A stretch of 64,000 bases of DNA from Rhodamnia argentea (GCF_020921035.1 NC_063158.1:22306178-22370177), one strand, 5' to 3'. Shown: positions 34,549 to 47,765, counted from the stretch's first letter. The notes: generated by a model from the letters alone, not told the origin. Made by a program: numbers and translations.

Positions 34549-37068
34549 GGCTTAAGTTCCTTCTGCATGTAATGGTATTTAGCAAGAGAGTCAGTAAATA
34601 AGAGCAAAATATAGTAGAATACAAAATTCCACAAAATGTAAAATTCAAGAGCTTAACCAAAAGGACTCAGGAATAACCCCATAAGCTTTAGTTCTAGACC
34701 ATGAAAAAGGCCATACAATCCCTCCCAGAAGGACTAAAAGGTCCATGCATCAAAAAGACAGAAGTGTGCTCCGAGACCGAGGACTACTTTCCTCAGGGAG
34801 CTGGATTCTAGAGTGATAATTTCAATCAATCCAAATAGAAATTCCAGCATGATAAAGCTTGAATCCCATGTTTACAATTAAATACCGCAGGATATCCACA
34901 ATTTACAAAAAACACACTCTAGAAAAGGACTCCTACTGATCTTCACAATGACCACAACATGCTATGGGAGGAAAAGCGCAGATCTGGATATAAGTAACTT
35001 GACAAGGATCTTGCTTGCATATTCATGCCCATGGATTCCACACAGAAGCCTCAAAGCCAGCTGATACTTATCCGTCGAGAACTCCATAAATTTAATGATC
35101 TAGCTACTACCAAGATTTCCTCTTTCGGTTTCGTCAAACAAAAGAATTTGTCGCCCCTCTCCAGTAAAGAACCAAGCACCTAAGCTGACCATCTTTCCTT
35201 AATCCCGCACAAGCCAGCCCTTAACAATTTACAAAATCTAATTCATGCTTCTTTACGTACAGGACCGATTGAAGTTGGTTCTGGTACCATGTTAATCAGC
35301 AACCTGGGAGGGACCAAAATTAACCGATATGCCGATTTTGCCGAAAGATAAATCAACTCGAACAACTCTCGAGCACGAGCACCGCGAAAGCATTTAGCAA
35401 GTGCAGAGTTAATTAAAGAAACAAAAAATTCTCGCCGAAACTTCATCCCTCAAATTCTCCCAGAAACATATTCATCCAATCACAGCCGTTTACGAAGATG
35501 ACCCTTGATTTTTGGTTCTTCGTCAGGAACCGCCATGCCCGGGCGACGAGGAGAAACGTGTCTCCCCTCGGTAAGCGATAACAACCCAACCCGAAGTAAA
35601 GCCGATTGGCATCCACAAAACGTCGGAAACAGAGTAGAGAGCGAAGGGAGGTACCGAGATCAAAGAGGAAAACCGTGGATATATCGAGAGATGATTGAAA
35701 CCCCCGGAGATGGCGAGTTCCGTCGACGAGGGCCGAAGGAACCAGACAGATGGAGACGTGGAACTGGAGAAGACTTAAGAAGAAGAAGAAGAAGAAGAGG
35801 AGGCCGAACGAGAGTAGAAAGTTCAACCTCATCTAAACGTAATTTCTAATCTAAACTTGTCGTCTTGTGTACCCATGCCTTAAAAAATAATAAAAAATCT
35901 TGTCCATTTCGCGAAAATATATAATTTATAAAAAGAAATTTCTTTAAAATCTTGTTTGAAATAATTTGGATGAAAAATATTCTAGTATTGATCATAATTT
36001 ATTTTCTGAATCATAAAAAAAAACTATTTATTTAAATTTATGAGGGATATAAACAATCATTCTTCTAGTCAAATTTATCTATTTACTCAATAAGAATCAT
36101 AATAATAACTTCAAAATGGCACCCTGAAATTTTTATTAGCGATTCACTTTTAGACAAAAATTGAAAGGTATCAAGGAGATCGAGAGAGGGAGAAGGTCAG
36201 CAACCCATGCCGAACCTAGGACAGGGTCACAGCCCTCTTTTGATTTTAGCAAGGGGCCTATTACCTCCGGTCAACATGGTTGCCGGCCATCGCGGGTAGG
36301 GCGACGGCCATAGGCGCTCTTTCACCTGTATTATTATGTCTTTAATTTTTATTGTTTTTAATTGCCTTTAAAAAAAGCACAAAAAGGAAAAAAATTTAAA
36401 AAAAGTAAATCACAAAAATGTCCTGGAGACCATACTCTTTTTTGAGATTACATAGTCGCTTCAGGCACTTATTTGAAACTATTATGCCACTTCGAATTCT
36501 TATTTGAAATAACGCGCGCTTCATATCTTTATTTGAAAAAATCAAAACATTGCGAATCCTTATTTGTAATTTTTCTATTTTTTTCTCCTCGTCTTTTGAC
36601 CAAAGAAATTAAGTTTATCTCCTTTTTTTGACATCCTTTTATTTTCCTCACTCTCTCCTCCTTTAGTAAATAACGCATATTCACGGTACTCGCAACACTT
36701 AAATGGGTCAGAAGTATAAATATGAAATTTTTCGTGAAATGAAAATTAATTTGAGATAAATGCATCATGATTGGAACAAAAATTAATTTGAGATAAACAA
36801 GTCATGGATCACCGTCTCATAATTTTTAACGATATTAACTCAAAAAAAGAAGACCAACACGAGTGGGAGCATGAGTAAGTGAGTTTACGGTCCCTCGTGA
36901 GTATGTGGCTGTGTTTTAGTTTCACCGTTAGATCAAAAGGTAAAAAGAATCACAACCGTTCAGGCCGAGATATTGATCACCAGATAAAAATCAAAAATTG
37001 CGTTCAAGTCCCCGGGGTTTATTTGACATAAAGTTTTAACAAAGGGAGCACTCTGAAATTTCTCGTTC
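34549..37068. other. Upstream of ELOF1; intergenic
   Basis: The GC-richer block at about 35440-35835 probably includes the ELOF1 promoter and an untranslated first exon, but I could not fix a transcript start. 35870-36100 is AT-rich like the miniature elements near 32 kb. 36110-37060 shows nothing clear. The frames of 114-129 codons at 35443-35849 overlap on opposite strands and look low-complexity. Confidence 0.35.
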
Positions 37069-37076
37069 ATTTTACG

Positions 37077-37459
37077 CAGAGGTATCAAATGAATGGATCG
37101 GGTCGGATTTGAGTCGAGTCAAATATGGTCTGACCCATATTGATTCATTTAATCCATACCCATTTTCATACAATATAAATTTTATAACTTATATCCGATC
37201 CATCTCATACCCAATCCGATCCGTATTATTATTATTATTTTGATCGGATCTGTATTACTTAAATAGTCATATATTTAATCAAATCATAAAATATCTATAT
37301 TATAAAATTAAACAATGTAAAACTATTTTGTCGACTATGACGGCCCGCCACCGCCCACCGCCACCGCCCACCGCCGCCGCAGCCGTATAGCATATAAAAA
37401 GTACACCTAAAATAAAAATGAGTTAAAAAATGAATTAAAAAGGCATATTCACACCCCTA
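37077..37459. mobile_element. 383-bp hAT-type miniature element with 8-bp target duplication
   Basis: Ends are CAGAGGTATCAAATG and, from the complement of the right end, TAGGGGTGTGAATATG. ATTTTACG flanks both sides exactly (37069-37076 and 37460-37467). The interior has CGGATC-rich sequence and a short GCC/CCACCG minisatellite at about 37341-37383. It ends about 150 bp before the ATG of the next gene. Confidence 0.8.
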
Positions 37460-37610
37460 ATTTTACGGGCCAAAAAAGAAGTATTTGCGGGTTACTTTAG
37501 AAATTAAGTTTTGCAGACGAGTCCATTTTCATTCCTCTCTTAAAGAACGTTTGCAAAGCGACCCCCAGCCCTTGGCTTCACTCTTCCGTCTCCCCCTGCT
37601 TCACCGAGAA

Positions 37611-40600
37611 ATGTCACTCCTTCACTCTCTCTCTCACTCGTCCGCTCTCTGCACGCTTCACCATCGTCGTCATCACCGTCGCTCCATACTCCACCTCAAC
37701 AAGCACCTCCGGAGGCCGCCCTCCACCCTCTCCTGCCGCAGCTATCCGCGGACCCTCCCGTCCTCGGAGCAGGAATTCCTGGAGGCCATCGCCGACTCCG
37801 ACGAAAGGCTGTTGCCCTGCGTCAGGACGTACGAGAACGACTCCGCTCGGCTCAGCCTCGTCGGGGCCGTCGACTCCCGGCAGGCCTTGACCGCGGCAGC
37901 GGCTGACGGCGGCGAGGCCGCGAGCGAGCACGTCCAGTCCGGTGCCCGCGCGATGGTGGTCGAGACTGTGTATCCTGGAGGCGCTGAGGGTCGGAGCACC
38001 GTTTCCACGCGATTGGTGAGCTTTGATTGTTGAAGCCGCGGGTCTTGTTTATTTTTCAAATGTAACCGCTGGCATTTGCTTGCTGTTTGGGGCATGAGAT
38101 GGGCGGAAATAGCTAAGGAAATGTGAATTTGACGGGGCATAATTGCGATTGACTGGAAAGTGACACGTTTAAATACGTTTTGAACTTAATTGATTTGAAA
38201 AATGATGCGGAATCGCATGATTGTATCGTGGAAATCGTTTTCTGATGATGTTAATTAGGTTTTTCGAGTAATTTAATAATGACGCAAAGCCAATAGGAAT
38301 TACGGCCATCTGCAATGAGGCAACATGAATCGGCATTCTTGCCTGAAATCGATGTTTTTCTGATTGGTGATAACACCAGTTGAGAAACTCCTGGTTTCAG
38401 AATCACGCCTGATTGATTTGTGCCTAGGAAATTAGGAAGTGTAGGTTTTGAATTCCTTAAACATGTTTCACTGTGGTAGGTTTGCATTTTGGTTGTCATT
38501 CCTGATTAATGATTTGCTACTGTGGGTACTGTTGGACACGATGTACTGGCTATGGAGACTGAAAGCTTCCATGGAATTTGACCTTGCATGAACCTGATCA
38601 ATCAATATCTTTTCTAGTCAAATAACGGATTCTTGGCTGATGAATGATGTTGTTTGGGCAGTATTTCACTTTCCTTCATCCTGTCGCAGCATCTTTTTGG
38701 AACATAAGTTGCAGACGGTTTTTTTTTTTTGACAGCAAACTTCAATTGCGCATCAAATCTTTCTCTGCACATCATGTCCCCCTGTGATTTAGATACAAGA
38801 TGATGTGTGTCCCCAGTCAGGTTGGACTATTTTGCCTGAATGAAAGAAAGTAGGTACTCCTCAAATAGTGCTTTATTATGCTTTGGTGTAGGCAGTGCAT
38901 TTCTCTTATCTGTCCAACTACTAGTTGCAAAAGAATGGCTTGAGATATTACAGGTGTAAGGACAGCTCTCCTGATATTACAATCATGTAGCAATTTGTGA
39001 ATATAATGTACATCTCTTTTCCTCCCCATATTTGAAATATTTCTGTAAGCACTTGCTTGTAATACATTGCTCATCAACAGGCCCTCAGGTTATAACAACT
39101 GTCACTTTCTGATGGTTTGTTTTGATAATTTTGGCTTTACGGCTTATACTTAAGTGCTTCAAATCTCAAAATAGGTTTATCTGAAATAGTATTTCAATAA
39201 TCATATAATGAGTTACCATCTTTCTCAGATGTTCTTATTCCTACCGTCTTTTATTTAGTTTTTGCCAGCAAGGAAAGTTAAAGAGAAGGCAAGCCAACTT
39301 AAAATTACCAATGACATGCTGGGCAGTTCAACATCAAGGAACATACTTGCCATGACATTTAGACAAGTAGTTGTGCAGCAGCTTTGGAATTTTCAACTAG
39401 TATTGTTTCATCCTGGAGCTGACCGAAATATGGCAGATCTTGAAAGCCCCAGAGAGGTGAAACTTCTTTATACTGGACAGCTTTTAAGCATTTATAAATT
39501 TTCCATTTATATCAGTCTAAAATGACTTTATGCTGGCATGTCTGTCCTCCAGGTGCAACAATGATACTGATGGCTTCAGTTCTCTTATGCATTAGGTCCC
39601 TTGGTCCTTTGCCCTCAGCTCATTGGATGAAGGAGTCATTTCTATGCTTGCTGAAGTTGTTTGTACATATGCTCTTTCAAGTACTGAACAACTTGTACTT
39701 GGCAATGCACACGAAGAATTTTTTAGAACTGTCTCTCGATGGTTCAGGAAACCCGGAAGGTTTTCTTCAAAGGATTCTTCAGTTATTTTGTGGAAGTTAT
39801 TTGAATATGATATGGTTGAAAATGCCACAATTTTGCTGGAACAATTTAGCGCAAGCAAGGGAAAAAATCGGCTTCATAAATCAGGATCTAAGCTCTTTGG
39901 GTGGAAGCAAGCTGTGCAGTCTAAACTGGAGAAGATTGGTGGTCCTGACTTCTGTTCTTGGTTAAGTGAATATGTACCCGCCTACCGGCTACAAGTGGAT
40001 ACTCAAAAGCTGAAGGATCTGAAATTAGACGGCTGGAGACAACTCGATGGGAGTATGCAAGAGGTTCTTTTGACGCAGTCCCAAATGGTACCTTTCTTCT
40101 TGTCTTTAGCTTATGCCTCGACTGTATTTTCGTTGTGTTTAGCAGATGCCTTTTGTCAGCACTCCAGTATGATTATTAGTTTGATCTTTGAAGTCTATAA
40201 GTGATTATTTGGAAACTAAATGTTGATGTCCTTTTCAAACTAGTTGCCCTCATTCAGTCTCACACTTGGAAATTATTTAAGTGTTAGGTTGATGTATCTA
40301 AATTCCAGTAGTAAATGGTGTGCACTATGCATTTTGACTCTTGATGGGATTTGCAGGCTGCATTGACCAACATACTAGATTTGTTCTATGAAGACGTATA
40401 TACGCTGCCCACCAAAGAGCTTTCATGTCACATGGTCCTGAATCCTACCATCTTGTCCAATGAAAAGGTAGCTGAAGCATATTCCAGTCTTTCCTATTAT
40501 TAGAACTGGTATTAATCATCGACGCCTTTATATCACCATGCTTCCATGGTCTGTTACGTTATTTAGAGTTTTGTGTCCAATAGAATATTTTCAGATTGGT

Positions 40601-42168
40601 TAATCGTATTTAGTGGAGACAGCAAACTATTCAAGTAGTCTATGTACTTGCTATTGGACAAGGGAACACGGTTTTTGCACATATCCATGAGATACTGTTT
40701 TTAAGTCACAGAATCTTGGTCGTTCCTGCTGGACTTAATGAGAGAAATTAACCAGGAAATTGGAACTTGGATTCCATCAAAACTTGTCAGAAATTATTAG
40801 TCTATGCTGGATGACTAATGTAGACATTATCACCCTTAGGTGTGGTTTGTGGTTTTTGTTAATTAACAATTTATCGACCTTTGCCCACCTTGCAACTTTG
40901 ATATTTGATCTGCTTTGTACGCTGATGTGAATGATCCTTTGTAATGATTTTTTGATTCTCTCCCTTACATAGAAAAATTTACTCTCACTGTGAGATTTCA
41001 TCTCGTATTATTTCATTTATGTTCCAGTCTTTATTTTGTCAACTTCTCTAATACCATGCATGCACAAGTATTTTTATGTATTTAATAAGCAAAATTGTCT
41101 AAGACGCGTTGATGACCAATTTCAATTGGATTACCTTTCTAATCCATTCAATGCATGCATTCTTCATGCCAAAATTAATGACAAGATACTGGCACTGATT
41201 GACCATGAAAGTGGCCCTTAGGGATTGTGACTGAAATGGACTTCCAAGCAGTTTGTAGCAACTTATTAAAAAGGATATGAACATTACTATATTCTGCGGC
41301 AACGGATAAGAAAGTTTACATGTTTTTGGCCTTCAGTTATATACAAACGTCCAATTTTTTTCTCCTTCTTACTTGGATACTCTTTAGATAAACAAACCTT
41401 GGACGCAAAATGCTTTAGTAATCTCATGGACCTGGTAAAAACGCATGTGTAAAATGGGATATCAAACCGCATCATGCACTTGAATCACACACAGAACCGC
41501 ATCATGCGCTTGAATCACACACAGAAGCCCATGCAATAATGTGCGCATATTTCTTGTCTCTCTTTCCAAGTTTTAGGTTTGCCACTAGATAAGATGGTGC
41601 TAGTAAAATCAGAATTTTTGAATTGTCAAGCCTTCCAGATTGTTAGGAGAAACTGGTGGCTAACATTGTTTAATTCAGTCTGCTGAGAAACAGTTACTGA
41701 ACGATGACTAACGATGCATCCTGTGATTTAGGATAGATGTAGTTTTATTTTTATTTTTTTTTTGTCAAATATTGGAATAGATGGAGTTCACCATGAGCAA
41801 TTCCAGAACTTTTCTGAGCACTGTCCCATGTACAAGTACGAGATCTTTGTGAATTGTATGTTGTAAGATATGCTTCATTAACAGTGGTAGAACATCACGT
41901 GTTTGATTTACCATTTGTACTCGGCTGATGTGATGTTGGTGTAAATTAACAATACTAGCTTTATTCATTTGTGCAGTGGAGCCCATCCTTATTAAAGATG
42001 CTTTCTCTTGCCCTTGCTGGTGTGATTATTGCCGTTGCTCTCAAAGCTTTTGGTCAAGGGTTTTTGCCTCAGTTTACCAAGGAAAAGAGATACCTGAATG
42101 GGCATGGAACTCCTCCATCTGAAATTGACAGTTTGCAAGATGAGCGGTCCGATCAAGCAAAAGTATAG
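37611..42168 (+). CDS. Uncharacterised plant protein with organelle-targeting-like N-terminus and C-terminal membrane helix
   Basis: Five exons in phase 0: 37611-38015, 39259-39456, 39596-40087, 40357-40467 and 41977-42168, giving 465 aa. The start is the ATG opening MSLLHSLSHSSALCTLHHRR, a Ser/Arg/His-rich, acid-poor leader typical of plastid or mitochondrial targeting. The central part contains EQEFLEAIADSDERLLPCVR, FLPARKVKEKASQL, an alpha-helical segment (LSSTEQLVLGNAHEEFF, FRKPGRFSSKDSSVILWKLF), and KLKDLKLDGWRQLDGSMQEV. The last exon has one hydrophobic helix (about 410-430, MLSLALAGVIIAVALKAFGQ) and a polar tail. I do not recognise the family. An upstream in-frame extension exists from 37485, but the second ATG gives the better leader. 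The transcript probably ends near AATAAA at about 42553. Confidence 0.8.
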
Positions 42169-43245
42169 CCTGAAGATGACAACAGGATTTCGTCTACCAT
42201 AAGCGCTTATTGGATCGGTCTCCGTCTTCGTCCCATGCCAAGGAAACATTGGTTAGTATCCCATGAAGTCACTAAAATCATCAAGCAGAGATATGCAATA
42301 TTAGTATCTGAAGCTGCCATTTTAGTGATTAGGCCGTGAAGATAGGATCAGACCTTGAGAATTATTTTTTGGTCTAAAGATTTACTTAGGGTCCTTTGTT
42401 TTTTTTTTTTTTTTCCCCGTTCTGTTCTAAAATTTGCTTAGAAGTACCGAAACAGTGTATTTCAGCGGCTTGGTCGTCTTGATTTTGTGACTACTGATAG
42501 TCTACTTGTTTTGCCTGCTCTCCAATGTAACATTATGGACTTTGGTTCACCAATAAATTAGGCTAGGAAGTAAAATAAACTTTTCACAGAACTTACAGTA
42601 GTTTCTTATACAAGTCTCTTTAGAGCATCTCCCTTTAAAAACTCTCTCTCTGTCCCTCTCCCTCTCTAGATGTTAAGTGCCGCATGCTCGCGATCTCAAG
42701 TATCGGCGTAAGCCGCATCTCCAACCCACGGAAAATCGACACTGTTCGTTTTTTGTTTTGTTGGCAAATGTCAGCAGTGTCAGGATTCGGTTCCGTGTTA
42801 AACTGGTTACGTGATGCGAACGATCAATATTTTTCCAATTCTTTCAGTCACCTAGTCTTAGCACGTAGTACAAAATAGTAGTAAAAAATGAGTTATTTTT
42901 CCATCATTGCCTACGTGCGCGCATTGCGACCCTTTTCACAATACGAGGAGTAGGGAGCTCATGAAATTGTCATGCACGAGCAACATTGCACGACTACAGC
43001 ATGAAAAATTTGAATTTTTCCACCATATTCGTGTGATATCAAATCGACAAATCACGTGATATAAGCTTTATGCATTTATAGATTATTCTGGAAATTCACT
43101 TTTGAGTACATGTATCCTTCCTCGCTTATTAAAGCTGGATCTTTAATTAATGCATTTAATTGATTGCTCAAAAGAAATTTACAGACATACTATCCGTAAA
43201 TTTGAGTTAAATTAGGTCGAGAGACCATAAGAGAAATCTCACCCT
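42169..43245. other. 3' untranslated region and intergenic
   Basis: The first 400 bp are likely 3' UTR of the preceding gene. The rest shows nothing recognised. Confidence 0.4.
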
Positions 43246-44683
43246 TAGAGCAAAGCGTAAAAGTATTTAACTTTCTGGGTCTGGGCAGATCCTCCATACT
43301 TGTCGGGCCTTTGACCCGTCTAATCAGGTCCACACATTTAACACGCCGTGAGCCCAATCATTCATCTTGATACCAGTCGGCCCAAAAACTGTTCATTCTC
43401 CGTTACTCATTGCATTTGCCAATGAAGCGATGGTTGACCAGCATGGACTCCCCCAGCAAAGACAAAACTCGTCTAGGTAAGACACACGCCACGTGGAGGA
43501 TGCTGATAGGGTATCATCCATTCGACCGTAGAAAGTAAAGCATTATCGTTTGTTCGTGACTTTTTCGTAATTATATTATTGAGGATACTTGATTGGATGA
43601 ACGACACCGCATCAGCAGACGTCACGTGATATAAGCATTACACATTAGATTTTTCTCCAGATGAAAAATGTCGTTCGGTTATTATTCTTTTTTATGTCAA
43701 AGACCGAACTAATTGAATTCGTACGGACGGACAATCTCCCAATGTAATCTAATATATTTATTTTGGCCAAAATAAGTTTAGTACATAGTGACGACCAACG
43801 GATGGGTTTTGGATCTCTCGCACCCTGATAACAATAGCGGAGCTCGCCTAACTGTGACTAATGAATCACTAGTAGTACTCAGTGAGGACCTCTTGGTAAT
43901 CTCGAGTACTATGTCCTGTTTTTTAATCTTAAGTACATGAAATTTGCATACTATTCAACAATTGGCATCATAAGGCCACATATTTTTTCTGTAATTTACC
44001 GAAATCTCGATGTTATGTGAGAACTTAACCAGAAAGCAGTTCTAGACAAACAACCCCACATCTCAACCGAAAAATGTGTTCTGGACAACTAAAAAAAAAG
44101 TTCGAAAAATCCAAATTTTGATATAGACAGCCCTATTTTCACCCTCTATAAATCTGCCTAATTTTTCACCGAAAAGATAAAACCTCCCTAACCAATAAAT
44201 TGAAATTTAAAGCGGTGGGCATGTCATATTTTTATGTAGAATTTAATTGTCATAAGTAAGAATTTCACATGCTTGGTTTTTGCTTATCGTGGACACTATG
44301 TTTTCTTTTTTAATATTGGCTTTTACTTCCGTAGAAATTAGTTTTGCCGACAAGGAAAATTTTTTAAAGAACCTAAGTCTATTCTATGTTGCCGAGCCTA
44401 TTCATGGATCACTTGTTTATATACTTACACTTTTGTTGTGCATAATGTAGATAAACATATTATGGAATTATGCAAATGAGGCGTTGGCTAAGTTGGTGAG
44501 ATCTCCGGGCCTTAGACAGTTAAACCGATGAGGTCCCAGGTTTGAATCTCCCCGGTCGCGTCTTGAGGGACTTAACCAGTGGCATTGGCGCTCATACATA
44601 CCCCCACTACCCCGAGGAATAGTGCATTGCACGTGGAAAACCTCGGTTACCAAAAAAAAACATATTATGGAATTATAGGATAA
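43246..44683 (+). repeat. Three-copy noncoding duplication, copy A (interrupted by a SINE)
   Basis: It starts AAAGCGTAAAAGTATTTAAC then CTGGGTCTGGGCAGA. It shares with copy B the phrases ACGCCACGTGGAGGATG, TCACGTGATATAAGC, TTAGATTTTTCTCCAGA and CTAATCTATGTTGCCGAGC-like sequence, in the same order. It is interrupted by the SINE at 44472-44660. Copy A runs directly into copy B, so the two are tandem. No conserved frame. Confidence 0.8.
44472..44660 (+). mobile_element. tRNA-derived SINE with 16-19 bp target duplication
   Basis: RNA polymerase III promoter boxes: A box TGGCTAAGTTGG at 44485-44496 and B box GGTTTGAATCT at 44540-44550. The element ends in an A run (about 44652-44660). CATATTATGGAATTAT is duplicated exactly on both sides (44456-44471 and 44661-44676), extending to 19 bp if A-tail bases are counted. 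The paralogous empty site is present in copy B near 45820. Confidence 0.9.
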
Positions 44684-46345
44684 AGCAAAGTGTAAAAGTA
44701 TTGAACTTTCTGGGTCTGGGCAGACCCTTCACACTTCCCGGGCCTATGGCCCGTCCAATCAGGCCCGTGATCCAATCACTCATCTTGACATCACTCGGCC
44801 TAAACTCTTCGTTCATTATTAATTATTGCATTTGCCATTGAAGCGATGGTTAACCAGCATGGACTTCCAATGCTTAGACAAATTCGTCTAGGCAAGGTAC
44901 ACGCCACGTGGAGGATGTTGATAGGGGGCATCATCCGCTCAACCATGCAAAGTACGGTGTCATGGTTGGTCGTGATTTTCAAGGATTACATTATTGAGGA
45001 TACCCGATTGGATGAACGACACCACGTCGGCATGTCACGTGATATAAGCGTTACACATTAGATTTTTCTCCAGAGAAAAATTGTCGTCCGGTTATTATTC
45101 TTTCTTATGGCGAAAGATCGAACAAATCAAATACCTACGAACGGACAATCTCACAATGTAAATTTTCATTTGACTAAAAGAAGTTACTACATACATAGTG
45201 ATGACCGACGGATGGGTTTTTGACCGCTCGCACCTTGATAATAATAGCGGAGCTCGTCTAACTTTGACTAATAAATTGCTAGGAGTGCTGAGTGCGGACT
45301 CTCTGTAATCTCGAGTACTATGTCCTTTTTTCTATCTTTAAGTATATGAAAACTTCATAATATACAACAATTGGTATCGTAAGAATCCGTATTTTAATAT
45401 GGACGTCGCTATTTCCATCCTCTATTTGGCTAAATCTACCCAATTTTGTCAAAAAGATAAAATCTTCCTATCCAAAAAATTACAATTTAAAGTGGTGACC
45501 ATTTTAATTCCTTATGTAGAATCTAATTGTCGGTTCACAAGTTTTGTTTTTGTTTATCGTGGGCACTGTGTTTTTTCTTTTTTTCATGGTCGGATTTTAC
45601 TCGTGTAGAAATTAGCACCGTAGCCAAGGAAATTTTTCAAGAAACCTAATTCTATTCTACATTGTCGAGCATAATAATGGATCAATTGTTAAGTATAATG
45701 TAGAAAAATTTAACTTGTACAATCTTTTTAACACAATCACTTGTCTCTAAACTTACACTTTTGTTGTGCATATCACCATGAAACATTTTCTTGTCGGTCG
45801 TCTTTTATATACATAAACATATAATGGAATTACAGGATAAAAGAGAAAAAAAGACCCTCTTTAAAAAAAATTCAAAATATAACCACAGTTATATTCCCCA
45901 ACGTGAAACTTTAACAAGTAAAATTTAATTAAATTTAATTGCAAAAATTAGAGACTTTTTTTTAATTCATCATATTGGATTGACAAGACTTACTATCTTC
46001 CCTCAAGAAGTGTCTACAGAAAAGTTATCATGATGCATCGTTATACATTAACTTTTTTCCCACCTATGATTTTAGTGTATTTCTATATACCCTTATAAAG
46101 TCTTTACATGCTCTATGTAAAAATATCTCACCAATAGTGAGGTAAAAATATATTGTTTCGTAGAAGTTTCTCTTTTCGGTAAAACTTATTTCTACAGAAA
46201 TAAAATCTAAGACTCTGTTTGATTCGAAGAAAATGAATAATTTGACAAAGGAAACGTAATACTTTTAATATGCATGTGATATCCACAATAAATAAAAGTA
46301 AAGCATGCGAAATGTTTAATTATGGCAACCAGATCTAGATAGGAT
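44684..46345 (+). repeat. Three-copy noncoding duplication, copy B
   Basis: The first 1.15 kb matches copy A without the SINE. The part at about 45460-46345 (AAAGTGGTGACC, GTGTAGAAATTAGCA, AAAGACCCTCTTTAAA, GTGAGGTAAAAATA, AAAGCATGCGAAATGTTTAA) matches copy C. Noncoding. Confidence 0.8.
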
Positions 46346-46925
46346 TAAAAATAAATAAATGGAAGGTGGCAGAACGGACATTAATTGCGGGTACCTGAAC
46401 ACATTCTCTGTGCATTTCATTTTGACCCCCGACTCTCGTGATGCTTGGAAAAATTTGTCTTCCTGTCATGAATATCTGACATACAGTCGGGCGTGTTCCT
46501 CCTGAAAAGATCAGGAAGTACTCCTAGATTTAGTCATAGAGGTTAGCTTCCATTAGAGGTGTGCAACCTGATTAGGTTTACTCAGAACCTGGATCGGACT
46601 GCTCGAAAAATAGGTTTGGAGATCTGTTCTAAATTTTGAAAACCGGTTGGAATTGGGCCGATTCTCGGTTCTAAGGACCTAGGAACCGGACTGGTTTTGG
46701 AACCAGTTTTTAGCTACTGTTAAAAAAAAAAAAACTAGTTTGGCTCGCTCACCTCTTCTTTTTTGGTGGATTGTAATTTCTATTGCTCATATTAGGGATT
46801 GTTGCTTTTTGCGAATGGTGAGTTTTGTTATTTATCTTTTACTTCGAATCGTTTCATTGCTACTCATTTTATTTTGCTGAAAAAAATTAAATCAAAAAAT
46901 AAAATAAAATAAAATTAGGTTCTTG
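46346..46925. other. Spacer with hAT-like remnant (about 46551-46920)
   Basis: TAGAGGTGTGCAACCTGATT at about 46554 looks like a hAT-type end, followed by GGTTGGAATTGGGCC-type and GGAACCGGACTGG-type sequence and an interior resembling 24540-24700. The other end was not found. Confidence 0.4.
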
Positions 46926-47765
46926 GGTAGATCTTGAAATCTCCCTAACCAATTAATTGCGATTTAAAGTGGTAACCAAAATCACAAGGAAGAATTTCAC
47001 ACACGTTTTGTTTTTTGTTTATTGCAGGCACTATATATTCTTTTTGACATGTTGAATTTTACTTCTGTAGAAATTAGTTTTGTCGATAAGGAAGTTTTTC
47101 AAGAAACCTAATTCTATTCTACGTTGTCGAGCATATATATGGATGAATTGTTAAGTAGAACGTAGAAAAATTTACCATATGCAATTTTCTAACACAATCG
47201 CTTTTATGCACTTACATTTTTGTTGTGCGTATCACCACTAAACATTTATCTACGTACACATAGAATGGAATTATAGGATATTACCGAAAAAGACCCTCTT
47301 TAAAAATCGTAGTTACATTTTCCAACGTGAAACTTTAACGGGTAAAATTTGCTTAAATCAATTATAGAAATAATTTTTTTTTAAATTCATAATATTGGAT
47401 TGAAAAAAATTACTATCGTCCCTTGAGAAGTGTTTACATAAAAAAATTATCAAGATGCATCCTTATATATAGCTTTTTTCACATCAATGTTTTTGGTGTT
47501 TTCCTAGATACTCTTATAAACTCTTCACATGCCTGTGTAAATATATCTCGCCGATAGTGAGGTAAAAATACATTATTTCTTGGAAATTTATTTTTTCGAT
47601 AAGACTTGTTTCTGTAGAAGTAAAATCTAAGACTCTGTTTGCTTCACGTAAAATGAATAATTTGAAAAAGAAAACATAATGCCTTTAATATACACGTTAT
47701 TCCCGCAATAAATAAAAATAAAGCATGCGAAATGTTTAATTATGGCAACTAGATCATAGATAGGA
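46926..47765 (+). repeat. Three-copy noncoding duplication, copy C (partial)
   Basis: It follows copy B from its middle onward: GATTTAAAGTGGTAACC, GTAGAAATTAGTTTTGTCGA, AAAGACCCTCTTTAAAAATC, AAAGCATGCGAAATGTTTAA, TAGATAGGAT. It ends about 220 bp upstream of the PPR start codon, so it may contribute promoter sequence. Confidence 0.75.

Noticed and set aside
35443..35849. Overlapping 129- and 114-codon frames on opposite strands
   Set aside because: Low-complexity Phe runs from a GAA-rich tract and no domain; more likely the ELOF1 5' region.
36110..37060. Possible element between GGCACCCTGAAATTT and GCACTCTGAAATTTC
   Set aside because: The two similar ends are direct rather than inverted and no target duplication was found.
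39522..39965. 147-codon frame overlapping exon 3 of the five-exon gene
   Set aside because: It is in the wrong phase; exon 3 from 39596 joins both neighbours in phase 0.
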